This document shows positions 10,154-21,463 of a stretch of DNA of 64,000 nt, one piece after another (positions within the stretch are counted from its first letter, which is position 1; each line of letters opens with the position of its first letter). The stretch spans positions 4,216,001 through 4,280,000 of the forward strand of contig OY751486.1 of assembly GCA_963565915.1 (NCBI GenBank), read 5' to 3'. The translations under genes were made by a program, and so were the position numbers. Source of the DNA: Entoloma clypeatum (taxonomy: Eukaryota; Basidiomycota; Agaricomycetes; Agaricales; Entolomataceae). The notes below the pieces were generated by a model. It did not search any database. It saw only the letters and a program-made list of their open reading frames with translations, and was not told the origin of the DNA.

Positions 10154-12412
10154 ATGACCATCACCGCGGACGAGAAAGCCATTGAGGAGAAGCGGGAGCT
10201 TGAGTCAGGCTCAGGGCCAGAAGAGTTCGCTGCCTCTTTTGAGGTGGAGGAGAAAAGACTGGTCCGGAAACTTGACCAGCGAATTCTCCCCATTGCCTGC
10301 CTCCTCTATCTCTTTGCATGTCAGTTCTCCCAGGATGATCCGCCTCTACGACTATTGACGTCCTCTTAGACCTTGATCGCTCAAATCTTGGCAATGCGCG
10401 CTTGCAAGGCCTGCCAAAGGATGTCCTCCACGGTGATCCAACTGGCAAGAAATTCGATTGGATTACATCTGTATTCTTCATCCCCTATGTGAGTTCATTG
10501 CAATGCTTGCTGGTTAGCAAAAGTCTCTCAATGACACATGTGCAGATTCTATGTCAAGTGCCAGCGACGGTTTTATCCAAGCTCTTCGCTCCCAGAGTAT
10601 GGATGTTCTGTTGCGCTCTCGGTTGGGGTTTCTCCTCGACACTTTTGGTGATTGGATGTTCTATCCGTAAATCCCGTTGTTTTTCTGACGAACATGACAG
10701 GCTAGCGCATTTGACTTTGCTGGCATCATGGCTGGAAGGATCTTCCTAGGAATCTTCGAAGCAGGTTTCGGTCCGGCGATTCCGTTGTACTTTTGTAAGG
10801 GTTGCATTTCTCTATTCTTTCAAAAATGCTCATTGGACTATAGCCTTGTTCTACACTAAGGAAGAAATGGGACTACGGGTAAGCACCTGATTTCGCGCTG
10901 TTGAACTTTTTTGGTTTTTAACTCAAGCATACAGATGGGCTATTGGTTTGGTTTCGCCGCGGTAGCGGGTGCCTTCGGAGGCGTCATTGCCTTCGGCATC
11001 CAGCACATTCACGCACATATATCTCAATGGCGATTCTTGTTCATTATCGAAGTAAGAATAACACGCCTGTGTTGCTGAATCTCCACTGATATACATCCAG
11101 GGAATTCCAGCAATTTTAATTGGATTTGCCGCGTTGATCTTCCTTCCGAACCGCCCAGAATCAACCACGTTCTTGACGGAACGCGAACGCATGATTGCCT
11201 TGGATCGAATGAATAGATCGACGAGTGGAGACACGGGTGCAGTCGTAAACAGAGGTGAGATTCCGCAACATATTTCGCCATAATAAGCGCTTAGCTTTAT
11301 GGAACAGCACATATTGCTTTGGCATTCAAAGACTGGAGGGTGGGTAATCCATGTCGTGGCATTAGCGTCCACAGCTTGACAATTGAACAGATTTACGCTG
11401 CAGGCGTTATCTACTTTGGACTGAATGCAGCCCTAGCCTCTATCTCTGCATTTTTACCCACAATCCTGAAGACTCTCGGTTTTAGTAAGTTCCAGTTCAG
11501 TCCCAGGTTATCCTCAGCATATCAAACGTATGATTTAGCAAATGCGCGCGCTCAATTACTCACGGTCCCACCATACGCTGTAGCCGCTGCGGTATTGCTC
11601 CTCTTTTCTTTCATCTCCGACAGGTGGCAAACTCGAGGGATACCCATGGCTATCTCTAGTTGCATCGGTGCCATTGGATACATGTGTGTCTTCGCGCTCT
11701 GCTTTTCGAATAACTACTCATATTGCCGGACTAAGCCTTCTTCTTACCGTCCACGAGAACGTTCATGTCCAGTATTTCGCCACATTTTGCATCACCAGTG
11801 GAACATACACAACCATCGGTCTCATTATTGCCTGGTGTAAGTTCCGGTGATCGCTTCATATTCGCTCGGTACGAATCATCTTTCACAGTCGCCCATAACC
11901 TCGGTTCAGAGACGAAGAAAGCGACTGGGATTCCTATGTTCATGGCCATTGGCCAATGCGGAAGCATCTTGGGATCCCATCTTTACCCGCTTACCGAGGG
12001 ACCTCGTTATACGTCAGCTCTTTTCCTCTTCTATGGTCCACTTTCTGAATCCGCTTTTTTTTTTTCAGCAAAGGATTCGCGAGTGAGACTCCTGCCTTTG
12101 TCTGTCTGTTTCTCTTGTAAACGTTGACCTCCATACTTTCAGTCAATGCAGCACTGGAGTTCGTCGCAGCCATTTGTGCAATTGTACTCACGGTAAGTCG
12201 TGTGGCATCCTTTTCCTCTATTTCTGACAACCTGTCAGCTTTCATACCGGCGGGAGAACGCCCGTAGAGACCAGCTCTATGGAAAGCCAGAAGAGAATGC
12301 CCGAGTTGATACCCATGAGTTGGCAGACGGGGTAGGTGTTCTATCGCTTGGCGTGCAGTATACTTCACTAAATGATGTCTATTAGGCACCGTCGTTCCGA
12401 TATATGCCTTGA
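10154..12412 (+). CDS. MFS transporter, DAL5 / anion:cation symporter type
   Basis: A twelve-helix plasma-membrane permease of the family that imports allantoate, nicotinate, pantothenate or similar organic anions; the substrate cannot be told from sequence. The start MTITADEKAIEEKREL is a cytosolic tail. Landmarks in order are KLDQRILPIACLLYLFA, LDRSNLGNARLQGLPKDV, the loop after helix 2 (SKLFAPRVW), GRIFLGIFEAGFGPAIPLYF, FYTKEEMGLRMGYWFGFAAV, WRFLFIIEGIPAILIGF, YFGLNAALASISAFLPTILK, YFATFCITSGTYTTIGLIIAW, ETKKATGIPMFMAIGQCG and YPLTEGPRYTKGFAIN. It has about a dozen introns; the reading around 11680 needs one (AT|GTGTGT to CTAAG) that restores IGYILLLTVHENVHVQYF. The last exon encodes APSFRYMP before TGA. 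It converges with oxalate decarboxylase. Confidence 0.88.
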
Positions 12413-12868
12413 AAATGCTACTGACCCTCATGCAAAACATTTACCCTCGGGGGAAATGCAGGAATAATAACAGTACAGTGTTTTATCACTCCTTTGGACA
12501 GTGTCACTCCTTCATACACTTCAGTTTTCCTTGCTCATCTGGCTACATCTAATCTGATCATTCGGTCACATTATACATACATTCCACTAGTAGACATATC
12601 CGAAGTATAGCATCCATGATCATATGAGAGCTTCTGTGAAAAGCTCTCTGGATGAATTCGTGTCAAAAATTGTGCCCTTCGAACTGCTGAAATTTTAATT
12701 GTAATTGCCAGTATACTGGGTCAGTACATACGTCGAACAATGCCCTAAACTCAAAATTCGAGGTTATTGAGACTTTCATATCGCTCTATGAAGGAATTAT
12801 AACAAAATTTCGTAGCACAAGACGGAGATATTGTTCCTGATGCATCTGATTTACGACTTCAGTCGTCA
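12413..12868. other. Intergenic region between convergent genes
   Basis: AT-rich 3' flanks of the transporter and of oxalate decarboxylase. No gene seen. Confidence 0.6.
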
Positions 12869-14865
12869 TCATACGACTTGATGTTTAGTGGTACTGAGCT
12901 TCGCAATTGTTTCGCGAGGAAGTCCTAGGTGCGCCTTGACAAGCTCGCGCGGCGTAAGGGCAAGCCATTGTGTCAACGATATATCTTGACACTGGCCTGT
13001 CAAGTCAAGTTCAGCAGTGATTCTACTCAACGAAGTAAAATATCGAACCTGATTTGAATATTTCGAGGTATTTGAGTGTCGTATTCCCTGTGTTCTCAAC
13101 ATAGTGTCCTGTCGGAATGCCTATCATATGCCTTGCCTGTGCGATACTGCGCGTAGCCGCTCACCGTACGAAGGCGGGATGTACCCGATATCACCAGGCT
13201 GAGGACGGGGAATGTGATTACGTTTGGGACGGATAGAGCACAATAGGCACACCGACCACGTAGTCAAATGTATGCGCATTATGTTCGGATGCGAAGATGG
13301 TCATACGCGCTTCACCCGATCTGCATTGATATCAACGATCGGAGTTATCCAGGATTACGGCCGACTTACATGAAAAAACTCCATTCGGGCTGTGTGGGAT
13401 GCCACTGCGTTTTCGGAACATCAATAGTTTTCGTCGTGACAACTCTGACGAGGGAGCGTACGTGTAGTTCTCTTGAGTGTTTGGGTAAGACGGGGTAATG
13501 CATCAGTTGAATAATCGCTAACCTCATCCCCCCGACTTCTACGACCACTTCCACGGCGCTGATTTTTTCTGCGACATTGAAAGTTCTCGAATCTACTACT
13601 TTGATGCTTCCGCCCGGCATTCTAACCGGCTGAATCTTGGAAAGCTGGAAAGTATACGGATGAGGTGTGTTATTCGGAATGACCAAGTCCGATTCAATAT
13701 TTTCCGGCGGCGGAGAAGCTTCTCAGAGAAATGGGCGTCATACTTCGGTAGACCGGGGCCAGTGGAAAGCTCACATTTGAAAAGGTACAGTTCCTCTTCC
13801 GGGATGTGGTCGAATATTGTCAGGTCTCGGAAACCAAAATTTTTTGCCAAGACTTCTTTCGGGACATGTGCTAGCCAGTCTGTAAGAAGGAAGGTCGCGT
13901 CTTCGGAAAATGTGCCTTCATCGAAGACGAGAAGGAATTCCGCTCCGCTTCCAGTTGTATTCTTGGCCTGGATAGAGTGTGGGTGCCCAGCCGGAAAGTA
14001 CCATAAATCACCCTCAGACTGGAGGGGGACATGGGTAAAGGCAGCAGACGAGAGGAACGAAAGCTTACGACGTCCCCGACGAAGACATTTCCTTCAGGTG
14101 TTATCGTGCTTATTCTGACATCGCCCTTGAGGAAGAAGCGTCAAAGGCGGCTCCGAAACTTAAACAAGGGGTAGTGGGACCTGCCTTCAGCATGTACGCC
14201 CACTATAGGGAAAATCAGTTACGTATCCCCAAGTGGATGGGTGTACCTGCCTCTGCTGTATTATGCCAATGTAGCTCCCTGATCGGCGAAAGAAACTGTT
14301 GGGTCGATCCAAAAATACAGCAAGATGCAAGGGACCTACCGAATTGCGCCGGGTTCGAGTCGCATATTCACGCCTGACAAGCACGTCAGTGTTTGTGCCT
14401 TTGTGCCTACGGGCAAGAGGGAAGCGGTCACCGGCCAGAGCAGTCGCGGCAGGCATTACGTTCACTGCCTCTTATTTTAGAAAACGCAAACCGTGGATGG
14501 GTAAGACGCGTACCATTCTGTTCACGAGACCAACCTCCGTTGGACAATCGTGTATGACTGAGGGAGAACGGCCATTTCAGGTTCGGGAGTCGTCCTTCAT
14601 CAGTTGTCGGCGGAGCGAAGGTGTCTGGGTTCTGTAACTCGATTTCAATGTTTTCAGGACCAATGATCGTCGCTCCTGTGGTGCCTCGGATTGGCTGAGG
14701 GATGACATTCGAACCCACACCCCACAATGGGTCGTTTCGGTCGGGTTCGACTTTTGCATAAATAGAAGAGGTTCTCGGAGAACGAAACTCCGGGGCAGGC
14801 GCAGCAATCGTCGCCTGCTTGATAAGAGTAAGTAGAATTAGTGCGGCAGGCACAGAGACCAACAT
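12869..14865 (-). CDS. Oxalate decarboxylase (bicupin, secreted)
   Basis: A manganese enzyme that turns oxalate into formate and CO2, usually secreted or wall-bound in wood- and litter-rotting fungi, where it sets extracellular acidity. MLVSVPAALILLTLIKQATI is a signal peptide. The first cupin has RELHWHNTAEWAYMLKGD and GDLWYFPAGHPHSIQAKN, with the His, His, Glu and His metal ligands. The linker carries DWLAHVPKEVLAKNFGF and DHIPEEELYLF. The second cupin has RELHWHPTQPEWSFF, PQPGDIGYIPP and GHYVENTGNTTLKYLEIF. The C-terminus is DISLTQWLALTPRELVKAHL. Around ten introns interrupt it. Two neighbouring introns start with GC (donors at 14250-14249 and 14184-14183) and enclose an 18-nt exon (14202-14185, WAYMLK). 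It is divergent from Mad3. All of it upstream of 13771 in genomic order is unique; the rest is repeated at 22479-23573. Confidence 0.93.
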
Positions 14866-15396
14866 GGGGGAAGGGGAGGAAGAAGTAGACTCTGTTGAGC
14901 TTTGATACTGCCGTTTTTAAGGCGTTGTGTGGCTGATGACCGGTTTTCATGACGTATGGCTTTGAGAAAACGAGTTGCCACACTTCCTTTTGTGGTTACA
15001 TAACTGGATGGGTTCTGACCGGGGTTTTGTCGACCTAGTATTGCAGTGAGTCCAGAGCTGATTCGTTTGAGACCATAGACGGGCTCGGCTGGAAATAATA
15101 GAATGTAATTTCCGGGGGAAAACATATTCCCACAGAGATGACGCCAACAAGACGTCAATCTCAGCCACTCGAAGAATCATGATCGCTTCAATCAGGACAT
15201 CAGCTCTGCAGTATGGCGGCGATATAATCCACTGAAACGCAGTGAGCCATGAGTGCATGAGTGTCATCATGAAAGATGTGTCGCGTCGTGAGGCGCGGTC
15301 ATGTGATGTTTTCTCATTTCAAGAACAACTGTCAAGGCTCAGAATTGCTTGACGTCGTCCTCCCGTACATTGAACCTTCTGGGGTGTCTTTTCACA
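14866..15396. promoter_or_regulatory. Shared divergent promoter of oxalate decarboxylase and Mad3
   Basis: The 531 bp between the two start codons hold no gene. They must carry both promoters, since the genes point away from each other. A second copy lies at 23574-24104. Confidence 0.6.
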
Positions 15397-16839
15397 ATGG
15401 ATACACAAGATGATGTTTTCAATGCCCCTGCCATCGTTGACTGTGATCTACTCGAGGCTGCCAAAGAGAACGTGCAGCCACTGGCCACCGGTCGTAGAGT
15501 CACTGCACTGTCAACGATCCTGGCAACACCCCATTCCCAAAGAGAATCGAAACTCTCCGCCACTCGCAATCGGCTTCGTATCAATGTAGAGCTGGCGCTG
15601 GAAGATGACGATGGGGATCCATTAGAAGCTTACTGTCGCTTGGTATATTGGACCGTTGAGAACTACCCTCAAGGGCCGAGCGTGGAGTCGGGACTCATAG
15701 AACTTTTAGAAGAGGCTACACGGGTTCTCAAAGACGACAGAAATGGGCTATGGAGAGGTGATATCAAGTACCTCAAGTTGTGGCTTCTCTACGCCAGTTT
15801 CGTCGAGAGACCAACTCTCATATATCGGTTTTTGATCGCAAACGAGATCGGGTCCGGTTTTGCACTCCTGTATGAGGAGTACGCAGCTGTATTGGAGCGC
15901 GATGGCCGGTGCGTCACTCAGGAACTATCCCGATCTCACGACGCGATTGATCAACGTTAGGCGGAAGGACGCCGACGAAGCATATACCCTGGGAATTGCC
16001 AGAAGGGCCTCGCCTCTTGAACACCTGAAAAGCAGACATGACGACTTCCAGAAACGCATGATGTCCGGGATGATTGTCCCTGTGGCCCCTCCCGCAATCC
16101 CTACCGCATCATCAAGGCCCGTACTTGGGTCGACTTCTAAATCGAGTATTTCGTCCACCCTTTTGGCTTCGTCACGCAGTAGCACATCGACCCCACCATC
16201 AGGTGCTCGAACAGCCTCCAATACCCCTCTGCAAATCTTTGTCGACCCCACGGGTTCAGAGTCACAAGCCTCAGAATCCTCGCCAAACATGTGGACTGAC
16301 CTAGGCACGCGCAAAACAAGAATAAAGGAGAATGTGCCAGAGGTTAAGAAACTTGGTGGTACAACACTGAAACAAGCTGGAAAATCCAAAAGGATCGCAT
16401 CTAGTTCTAGCTCGGGCTCAGGCTCCAAAATCGCCATCTATAGGGATCCAGCCCCAGAAGTGATGCCGCCTCCTCCTGTTCCTACATCAAAAATAGGACC
16501 AGCGACAAACCCACGGACACCTGCGAAGAGCACGATTTTACCATTCGTTGATAACGAAGATGGAACGGCCTCTGGCGCCGCGCCCGGCACACCCATGTTT
16601 ACGCCGTTCCGTGACGAAGTAAGTTTCTCATTATCTTTACATTTCCGAGACTCACATCCATCTGCGCTTTCCAGACTGTTGCAACGCCAACCCCACCATC
16701 CCTACCGGTCCCTGAGTCCGTTATGAAGGTCAAGGCGGGACCCAAGGTGCCCGGACTGACTTCGGAAGCAGAGGCTCTCAGGAAGGATCCTCTGAAGAAC
16801 CACTTTGAAGTCTTTGTGGAAGGGATGGTTAGCGAGTGA
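15397..16839 (+). CDS. MAD3: Spindle checkpoint protein Mad3 (BubR1-like)
   Basis: Part of the mitotic checkpoint complex that keeps APC/C-Cdc20 inactive until kinetochores are attached. Three exons (15397-15908, 15961-16618, 16675-16839) give 444 residues. A KEN box (AAKENVQPL, residues 23-25) lies ahead of the Mad3/BUB1 region I domain (about residues 45-200). That domain includes YCRLVYWTVENYPQG, LWRGDIKYLKLWLLYA and IYRFLIANEIGSGFALLYEE. A second KEN (residues 293-295, RIKENVPEV) follows a Ser/Pro-rich linker. There is no kinase domain, which separates it from Bub1. The start is the ATG at 15397; an in-frame TTG further upstream is not needed. The C-terminus ends HFEVFVEGMVSE. Confidence 0.92.
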
Positions 16840-16876
16840 CTCATTTGACGACTGATTTCTTGATGAATAAACTTTG

Positions 16877-17126
16877 GAATTATAGAATAACTAGGCGTAT
16901 GCTTGTGCAAGACCTTGATCATAATCGTCTGTGCATCTTTCAGAGCTGGACCTTTCCACATGTACTCAATCCACGGACGTGAACCAGGCACAGAAGGTGT
17001 AATAATCCTTATGCCACCTGATGCCACTGCACTTGGACGTGACGTAAATGGTAAGCCTTGGACAACGTGGCGCATCTTGGAAGGAGAATCCCTCGTAACA
17101 TCAACGCCTTGTCCTCGGCGTCCCAA
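16877..17126 (-). CDS. Unidentified minus-strand gene, one exon visible
   Basis: The minus strand reads LLGRRGQGVDVTRDSPSKMR, then VVQGLPFTSRPSAVASGGIR and PWIEYMWKGPALKDAQTIMI. It looks like genuine coding sequence with even composition. The frame continues antisense into the last Mad3 exon, so the true end is probably a splice or stop near 16880. An upstream acceptor (CTGCAG before FGTQRSIELLG, near 17157) suggests at least one more 5' exon. I recognise no family. It converges on Mad3 with almost no spacer. A second copy lies at 25585-25834. Confidence 0.4.
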
Positions 17127-17129
17127 TAA

Positions 17130-17720
17130 TTCAATTGACCTCTGAGTCCCGAACTGCAGCGGGAATTGGTGGTGTAGTCAAGTCATCTTTCGCAAGAACT
17201 TGAATTCTTCACGGTATAATTTCTTTTGGGTCGGTAATCACAGCGGATTCAAAGGAGTCTTTGTCACCCTCTTTGGAGGATCATTCACTGTCAGCGCAGT
17301 TCAGTACAAGTTTTCCTTGGATGTCCATCTGACTCTTACTTTGAAGGAAACCCCTGCGTGTCTGGCGTTTTCTGATCGAAGATTCTGGACCAGTCCTATG
17401 CTATGGTTGCACTATATGGACTCGAGGACCGCGGAAGTCGTCGTCAATGAAGCTCGGTGGCAAGGCGTCCGAAGATTATTCTTGTGTGATCGCAATCGGT
17501 TCTTCCGCCGAGAAGCAGGCTCTCCCCTGCTCCTCCCCTTTCCACAAGATTCCGCGGATGCTAGGATGCCGGGATTCAGGGCATGTGTGGAAAGTGACGC
17601 ATCCCTGGAAAGCCCTGCTTCCAGTTTTCTAAGGGGCCTGGCCTGTACAAAAGGGCTTGATCTCTGCGAGAGTATTCCTTGTCTTCCCATCACCACTTGT
17701 CCTCTCCAACGCAAAGTGCA
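17130..17720. other. Region without a secure gene
   Basis: May hold upstream exons of the unidentified minus-strand gene and the promoter of the small secreted protein. A plus-strand open frame (17200-17931) has no recognisable motif and overlaps better-supported genes. Confidence 0.4.
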
Positions 17721-18147
17721 ATGTATCACTGCCATCTCGCCCTCCTCGTTCTCTGGACATCGCTCGTTGCTGGTGCTCCACTTCCTCAGGATAACCATAA
17801 TACGCAAACTTTGGAGAGTACAACCGTCCCGGAGGCAGTTATCACCGATGTTCTGTGGCGCACAAACGTCTTCGGGCATATTTCTTCCGGTGCTTCAAGC
17901 ACCCAAGCTACAACGCAAACCTCACCGATAGCGGGGAGCGAAAGGTGTGTTAAGGGCTCTCGAAACACACCATCCTACTGACTGTTCCATTGCAGTAGTA
18001 CAACTACTGACTCCAATTCTATCCTGAATAACATCATATCTGTGTGGACGACGAACAGGTGAGAAGACTTTTGTATGATGCGGGAAGTATGCTGACTGTC
18101 ATGTTTTCAGAGATACGACGAAACGTAGTCGTACTATTCGTCGGTGA
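17721..18147 (+). CDS. Small secreted Ser/Thr-rich protein
   Basis: Three exons join cleanly through GTGTGT...TTGCAG and GTGAGA...TTTCAG introns to give roughly 105 residues. MYHCHLALLVLWTSLVAGAP is a clear signal peptide with a likely cleavage after VAG. The mature part is rich in Ser and Thr, has no obvious cysteine pattern, and ends in a basic tail (TTKRSRTIRR). No CaaX box is present, so it is not a mating pheromone of the usual type. A GTGAGT overlaps the stop, so further 3' exons cannot be excluded. Function unknown; by size and signal it would be listed among candidate small secreted proteins. Repeated at 26429-26855. Confidence 0.55.
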
Positions 18148-18584
18148 GTATCATATATTTCCGGACTTTCTTTCAGACCATTGAGTTATCCTCCACAGCC
18201 GCCATCGCCACCCATGATTTTTTATCTTCGCCAATATTTAAGACTTGATTAGACGTGGATTGTTCGTACGGTGGGCTCATCTTCTTCCTCCGATATCATT
18301 CATCTGAACATCATTGTGCAGATAAACGACGAATTTTTATGCATTATTATTTAGGGAGGAATAGATGTACTTAGTACTACTGAAAGACGATACCCATGAT
18401 GAATTGATGATCGCGTTACATAAGCCAACGGTGGCAGAGAACTTTTTTGGACTGGGACGAGCGCTTTTTCTTCACCATCGACTGTCCAGGATTTATTATA
18501 GAGGACTCTCTCTCTCTCCTGGATCCTGTTTCTCTTCTCTTCCCTCTCTCTTACGATTAGTTCTACCACTTTCTGATAATCACG
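18148..18584. promoter_or_regulatory. Upstream region of the Rrm4-like gene
   Basis: No gene seen. A CT-rich tract (18507-18550) lies just before the start codon, as is common in fungal promoters and 5' leaders. Repeated at 26856-27292. Confidence 0.5.
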
Positions 18585-21463
18585 ATGGATTCCGAGTACG
18601 ATCACGTCCCTCAAGATGACGATTCCCAAGGCCCACACCCCCACCCATACCTCCACGAACCTCTTTTATACATATCCAGCATACCACCATATGTCACGGA
18701 CGAAAGCCTAGCGTTGGCTTTCGTGACTTGTGGTCCATTCAGACCAAAGATACCACGCGACGCCACCAACACCACCCTCTCTGGTACAATCGAGTTTAAG
18801 TTCATCGAGAAGGGTGAGTGCCAAGACCAGGCGCGAAGCGTTCGCAATTGCGTGATGAAACTCTAACACCTTTCTCAGCTGAGAAGGCGCTCGCCACGCT
18901 GCAATCACGGCCAGTGCCTGGTATCCACCCTCCTGCCCCCTTGATGCTTTCTCCCTACCCCCCGACCAACCCTTTGACTCCGCTTCCACCTCCATCTGCT
19001 CTTCCCCGCCTCATAAAACATCTGCCACCGGGGTACACCGACCCTCAACTTTATGACCTCTTCCGGCCCTTTGGTGCCCTTGCTTCTGTGAGGACCCAGA
19101 CTCATTTCGGCCCTGATACGGGCACAGTCGAGTTTTGGAACGAAGATGATGCCCGTGCCGCCGAAGGCGCCATGCACTGTGCTGAGATCGACGGTCAAAA
19201 TATCGCTGTCCAGGTATACCAGTCCCGGCGAGCTAGTGCAAATGTTGCGGAGTTTAACGCGAGCGCACCAACATTTGTTCCCTCCGGGTCGATGTTTAGC
19301 TCATATCCAGCCCAAGTACGTGTCCATTGCTTTGAATTAGGCCAAGTCCACCATTGATACTGGTATCCTATAGTACTCACCGCGTTCTCCACCTCGTGGC
19401 AGCCCGTTTCCCGTGAGATCGCCGGTATTGCCACCAGCAGTATTGCCCTTTGTCCATGGCCCAGGCCAACAAGTGCAACTCGCGCCCATAGCCGGGCCCG
19501 GCTCGAATAGTCACAGTGGCCTAATCGATCCTTGCAATCTATTTTGCAAGGTGAGTGAACATCTACATTCTCGCATAACCTGCAAGCCAATCATCATTCT
19601 TAGAACCTTGATCCTGAAATTGATTCAAATAGCCTGTTCACTCACTTCCGTCAGGTAGGTTAGGACTGTTGAGTTCAATGGAATAATTGTGATCTAACCT
19701 CGACCTCAGTTCGGCCAGATTGTCAGGTATGATGAGCCTTCTCACGTGAATGCGAGGATCTTTAATTGAACTTTTCAAAGCGCCCGTGTCATGCGCAATG
19801 AAAATGGAGAGAGCCGTGGATTTGGTTTTGTGTCATTCCAGACGCCTGATCAAGGTAGCCATTCAAATCCCCTATATGGACTACTCTCAATCTTTTGTTA
19901 AAGCGGCGGCCGCGATGCATGCTATGAATGGTCTTCAGCTGGGGAGTAAACAAGTTATCGTGCGTCTCCACGAACCAAAGCAGTTGCGACAAGAAAAACT
20001 TGCACAACGTTTCGGTCACAATGGCCACCCCAGAAGTTCTAGCGGTGCCACAAGTCCCACTGCTAGCGAAGCTGGAGATGGATGGCCGAGCCCTCGTCAC
20101 CATTCGATATCCCTCGGATCGCATTACGACAGATCTGACAGGGGAAGGAGAGGATCAGGTAGCTACTTCAATGTAAGTTACCCACAGCATCTGTCCCATA
20201 TCTTTGCTATATTGACAATTTACACAGGCAGCGCTTTCCGGGACTCTCAATCTACCTATGCGATACGACGACCTGGCTGCTTTATCGCCCGTTGTGCGAA
20301 AAGAAGTTTTGACTGGAGAATTGAGTCGCCGAGTCAAAGCTACGGGAATCGTCCATGAGGCCGGAATCGAAGCAATTGTGGAGTCGCTCGTTGGTTTATC
20401 ACTCAGCGAAGTTTTACAGTCTATTGAGGATCCCGCAAAACTCAAAGACCAAGTTCAAGGGCTAAAAAATACGCTTAGGCCGAAAACGGCGACCCCGTCA
20501 AAATCGTCATCGCCAGCTGCATCACAGGACTCACGTCTTCTCGACCCTAATTCAGCTAATGCCACCGCGAGTGCACCAGAACACCCGTCTACGCCCGTTT
20601 CTGTTAGCCCGCCACGTACATCGTCACCATCGGGTTCCGTGCCGCCTACATCGGAACGAGATCGGATCCTCGCTTCCATCAGCAAACTTGAATCTTCACG
20701 CCAGGCAGAGCTCACCGATCTACTCATGAGCCTGCCCAAGCGCGAACGTGCCATGTGTCTTTTCAATGTGGAAGTCCTGCGCTCAAAGCTCGCGGATGCG
20801 AAAATGGTCCTGGACAGCGATGATGCGGATGACGACCAAAAACTCTCCGATTCCCAATCCACCAAATCCGCACCACAGCCTGCTCCTGTCACTCCTCAAA
20901 AGAAGTATGTCGCTACTGTAGCGGAAGAGTCACCAAAGACCCCTGCCCTCTCATCGAAGGGTCCTTCTGCCGCCTCCTCGCCTTTACCTGCTACACCGGG
21001 AAGTGTGGGTGCAGCCCATACCATTTCCTCCTTGGCGAAAATGCCAGCCTCGGAAATCATTCGCCTTGCATCGTCGTCATCGGCGACGGGATTGCCGTTG
21101 CCCAAGGCTGATCCCCTCATCACTAAGGCCACAAATGAGTTTATTGACAATTTACACGACAAACCCATCCAATTCCAAAAGCAACAACTGGGTGAAAAAC
21201 TGTGAGTGAGGTTTTTTGCCCTCGTAGACCGCACTGACGAAGTTTCCCAACAGCTTTAAAATTGTCAAGTCCTTTGGAGTCAAAGGAGCAGTACGTACCA
21301 GGTTGTTCCATAAATTCTAAATCAAGATGATGACGACACTTTGCAGCCCAAAATTACAATTGCCCTTCTGGATCAAGAGGACCTTCGTTCATTAGCCCAC
21401 CTCATGAACAGCTACCCTTCCGTGTTGAAGGAGAAAGCACTCACTGCTATACCAAGCAAATAG
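18585..21463 (+). CDS. RRM4: Rrm4-like endosomal mRNA transport protein (3 RRM + 3 MLLE)
   Basis: Ten exons (18585-18813, 18879-19315, 19374-19550, 19604-19654, 19710-19726, 19781-19854, 19904-20172, 20228-21201, 21254-21290, 21347-21463) give 793 residues, close to Ustilago maydis Rrm4. RRM1 (about 27-90) starts LLYISSIPPYVT. RRM2 (about 119-190) starts RLIKHLPPGYTD. RRM3 (about 275-355) has RNP2 LFCKNLD and RNP1 RGFGFVSF. Three PABC/MLLE-like segments follow: about 430-495 (VRKEVLTGELSRRVK), about 558-616 (RDRILASISKLE, ELTDLL) and about 735-793 (LGEKLFKIVKSFG, KITIALLD). In Ustilago, Rrm4 carries mRNAs and septins on moving endosomes and binds Upa1 through its MLLE domains. That role here is inferred from domain order. 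Exon 5 has only 17 nt. Repeated at 27293-30171. Confidence 0.88.

Noticed and set aside
15925..16437. A 170-codon frame antisense to Mad3
   Set aside because: Mirror of the Ser/Pro-rich Mad3 linker; typical shadow frame.
16599..17126. A 175-codon minus-strand protein taken whole
   Set aside because: Its C-terminal third is antisense to the last Mad3 exon; only the 16877-17126 part looks like real coding sequence.
17200..17931. A 243-codon plus-strand open frame
   Set aside because: Cys-, Ser- and Phe-rich without motifs, overlaps the secreted-protein gene in another frame and has no supporting splice pattern.
17721..18147. Mating pheromone precursor
   Set aside because: It has a signal peptide and no C-terminal CaaX box, unlike basidiomycete pheromones.
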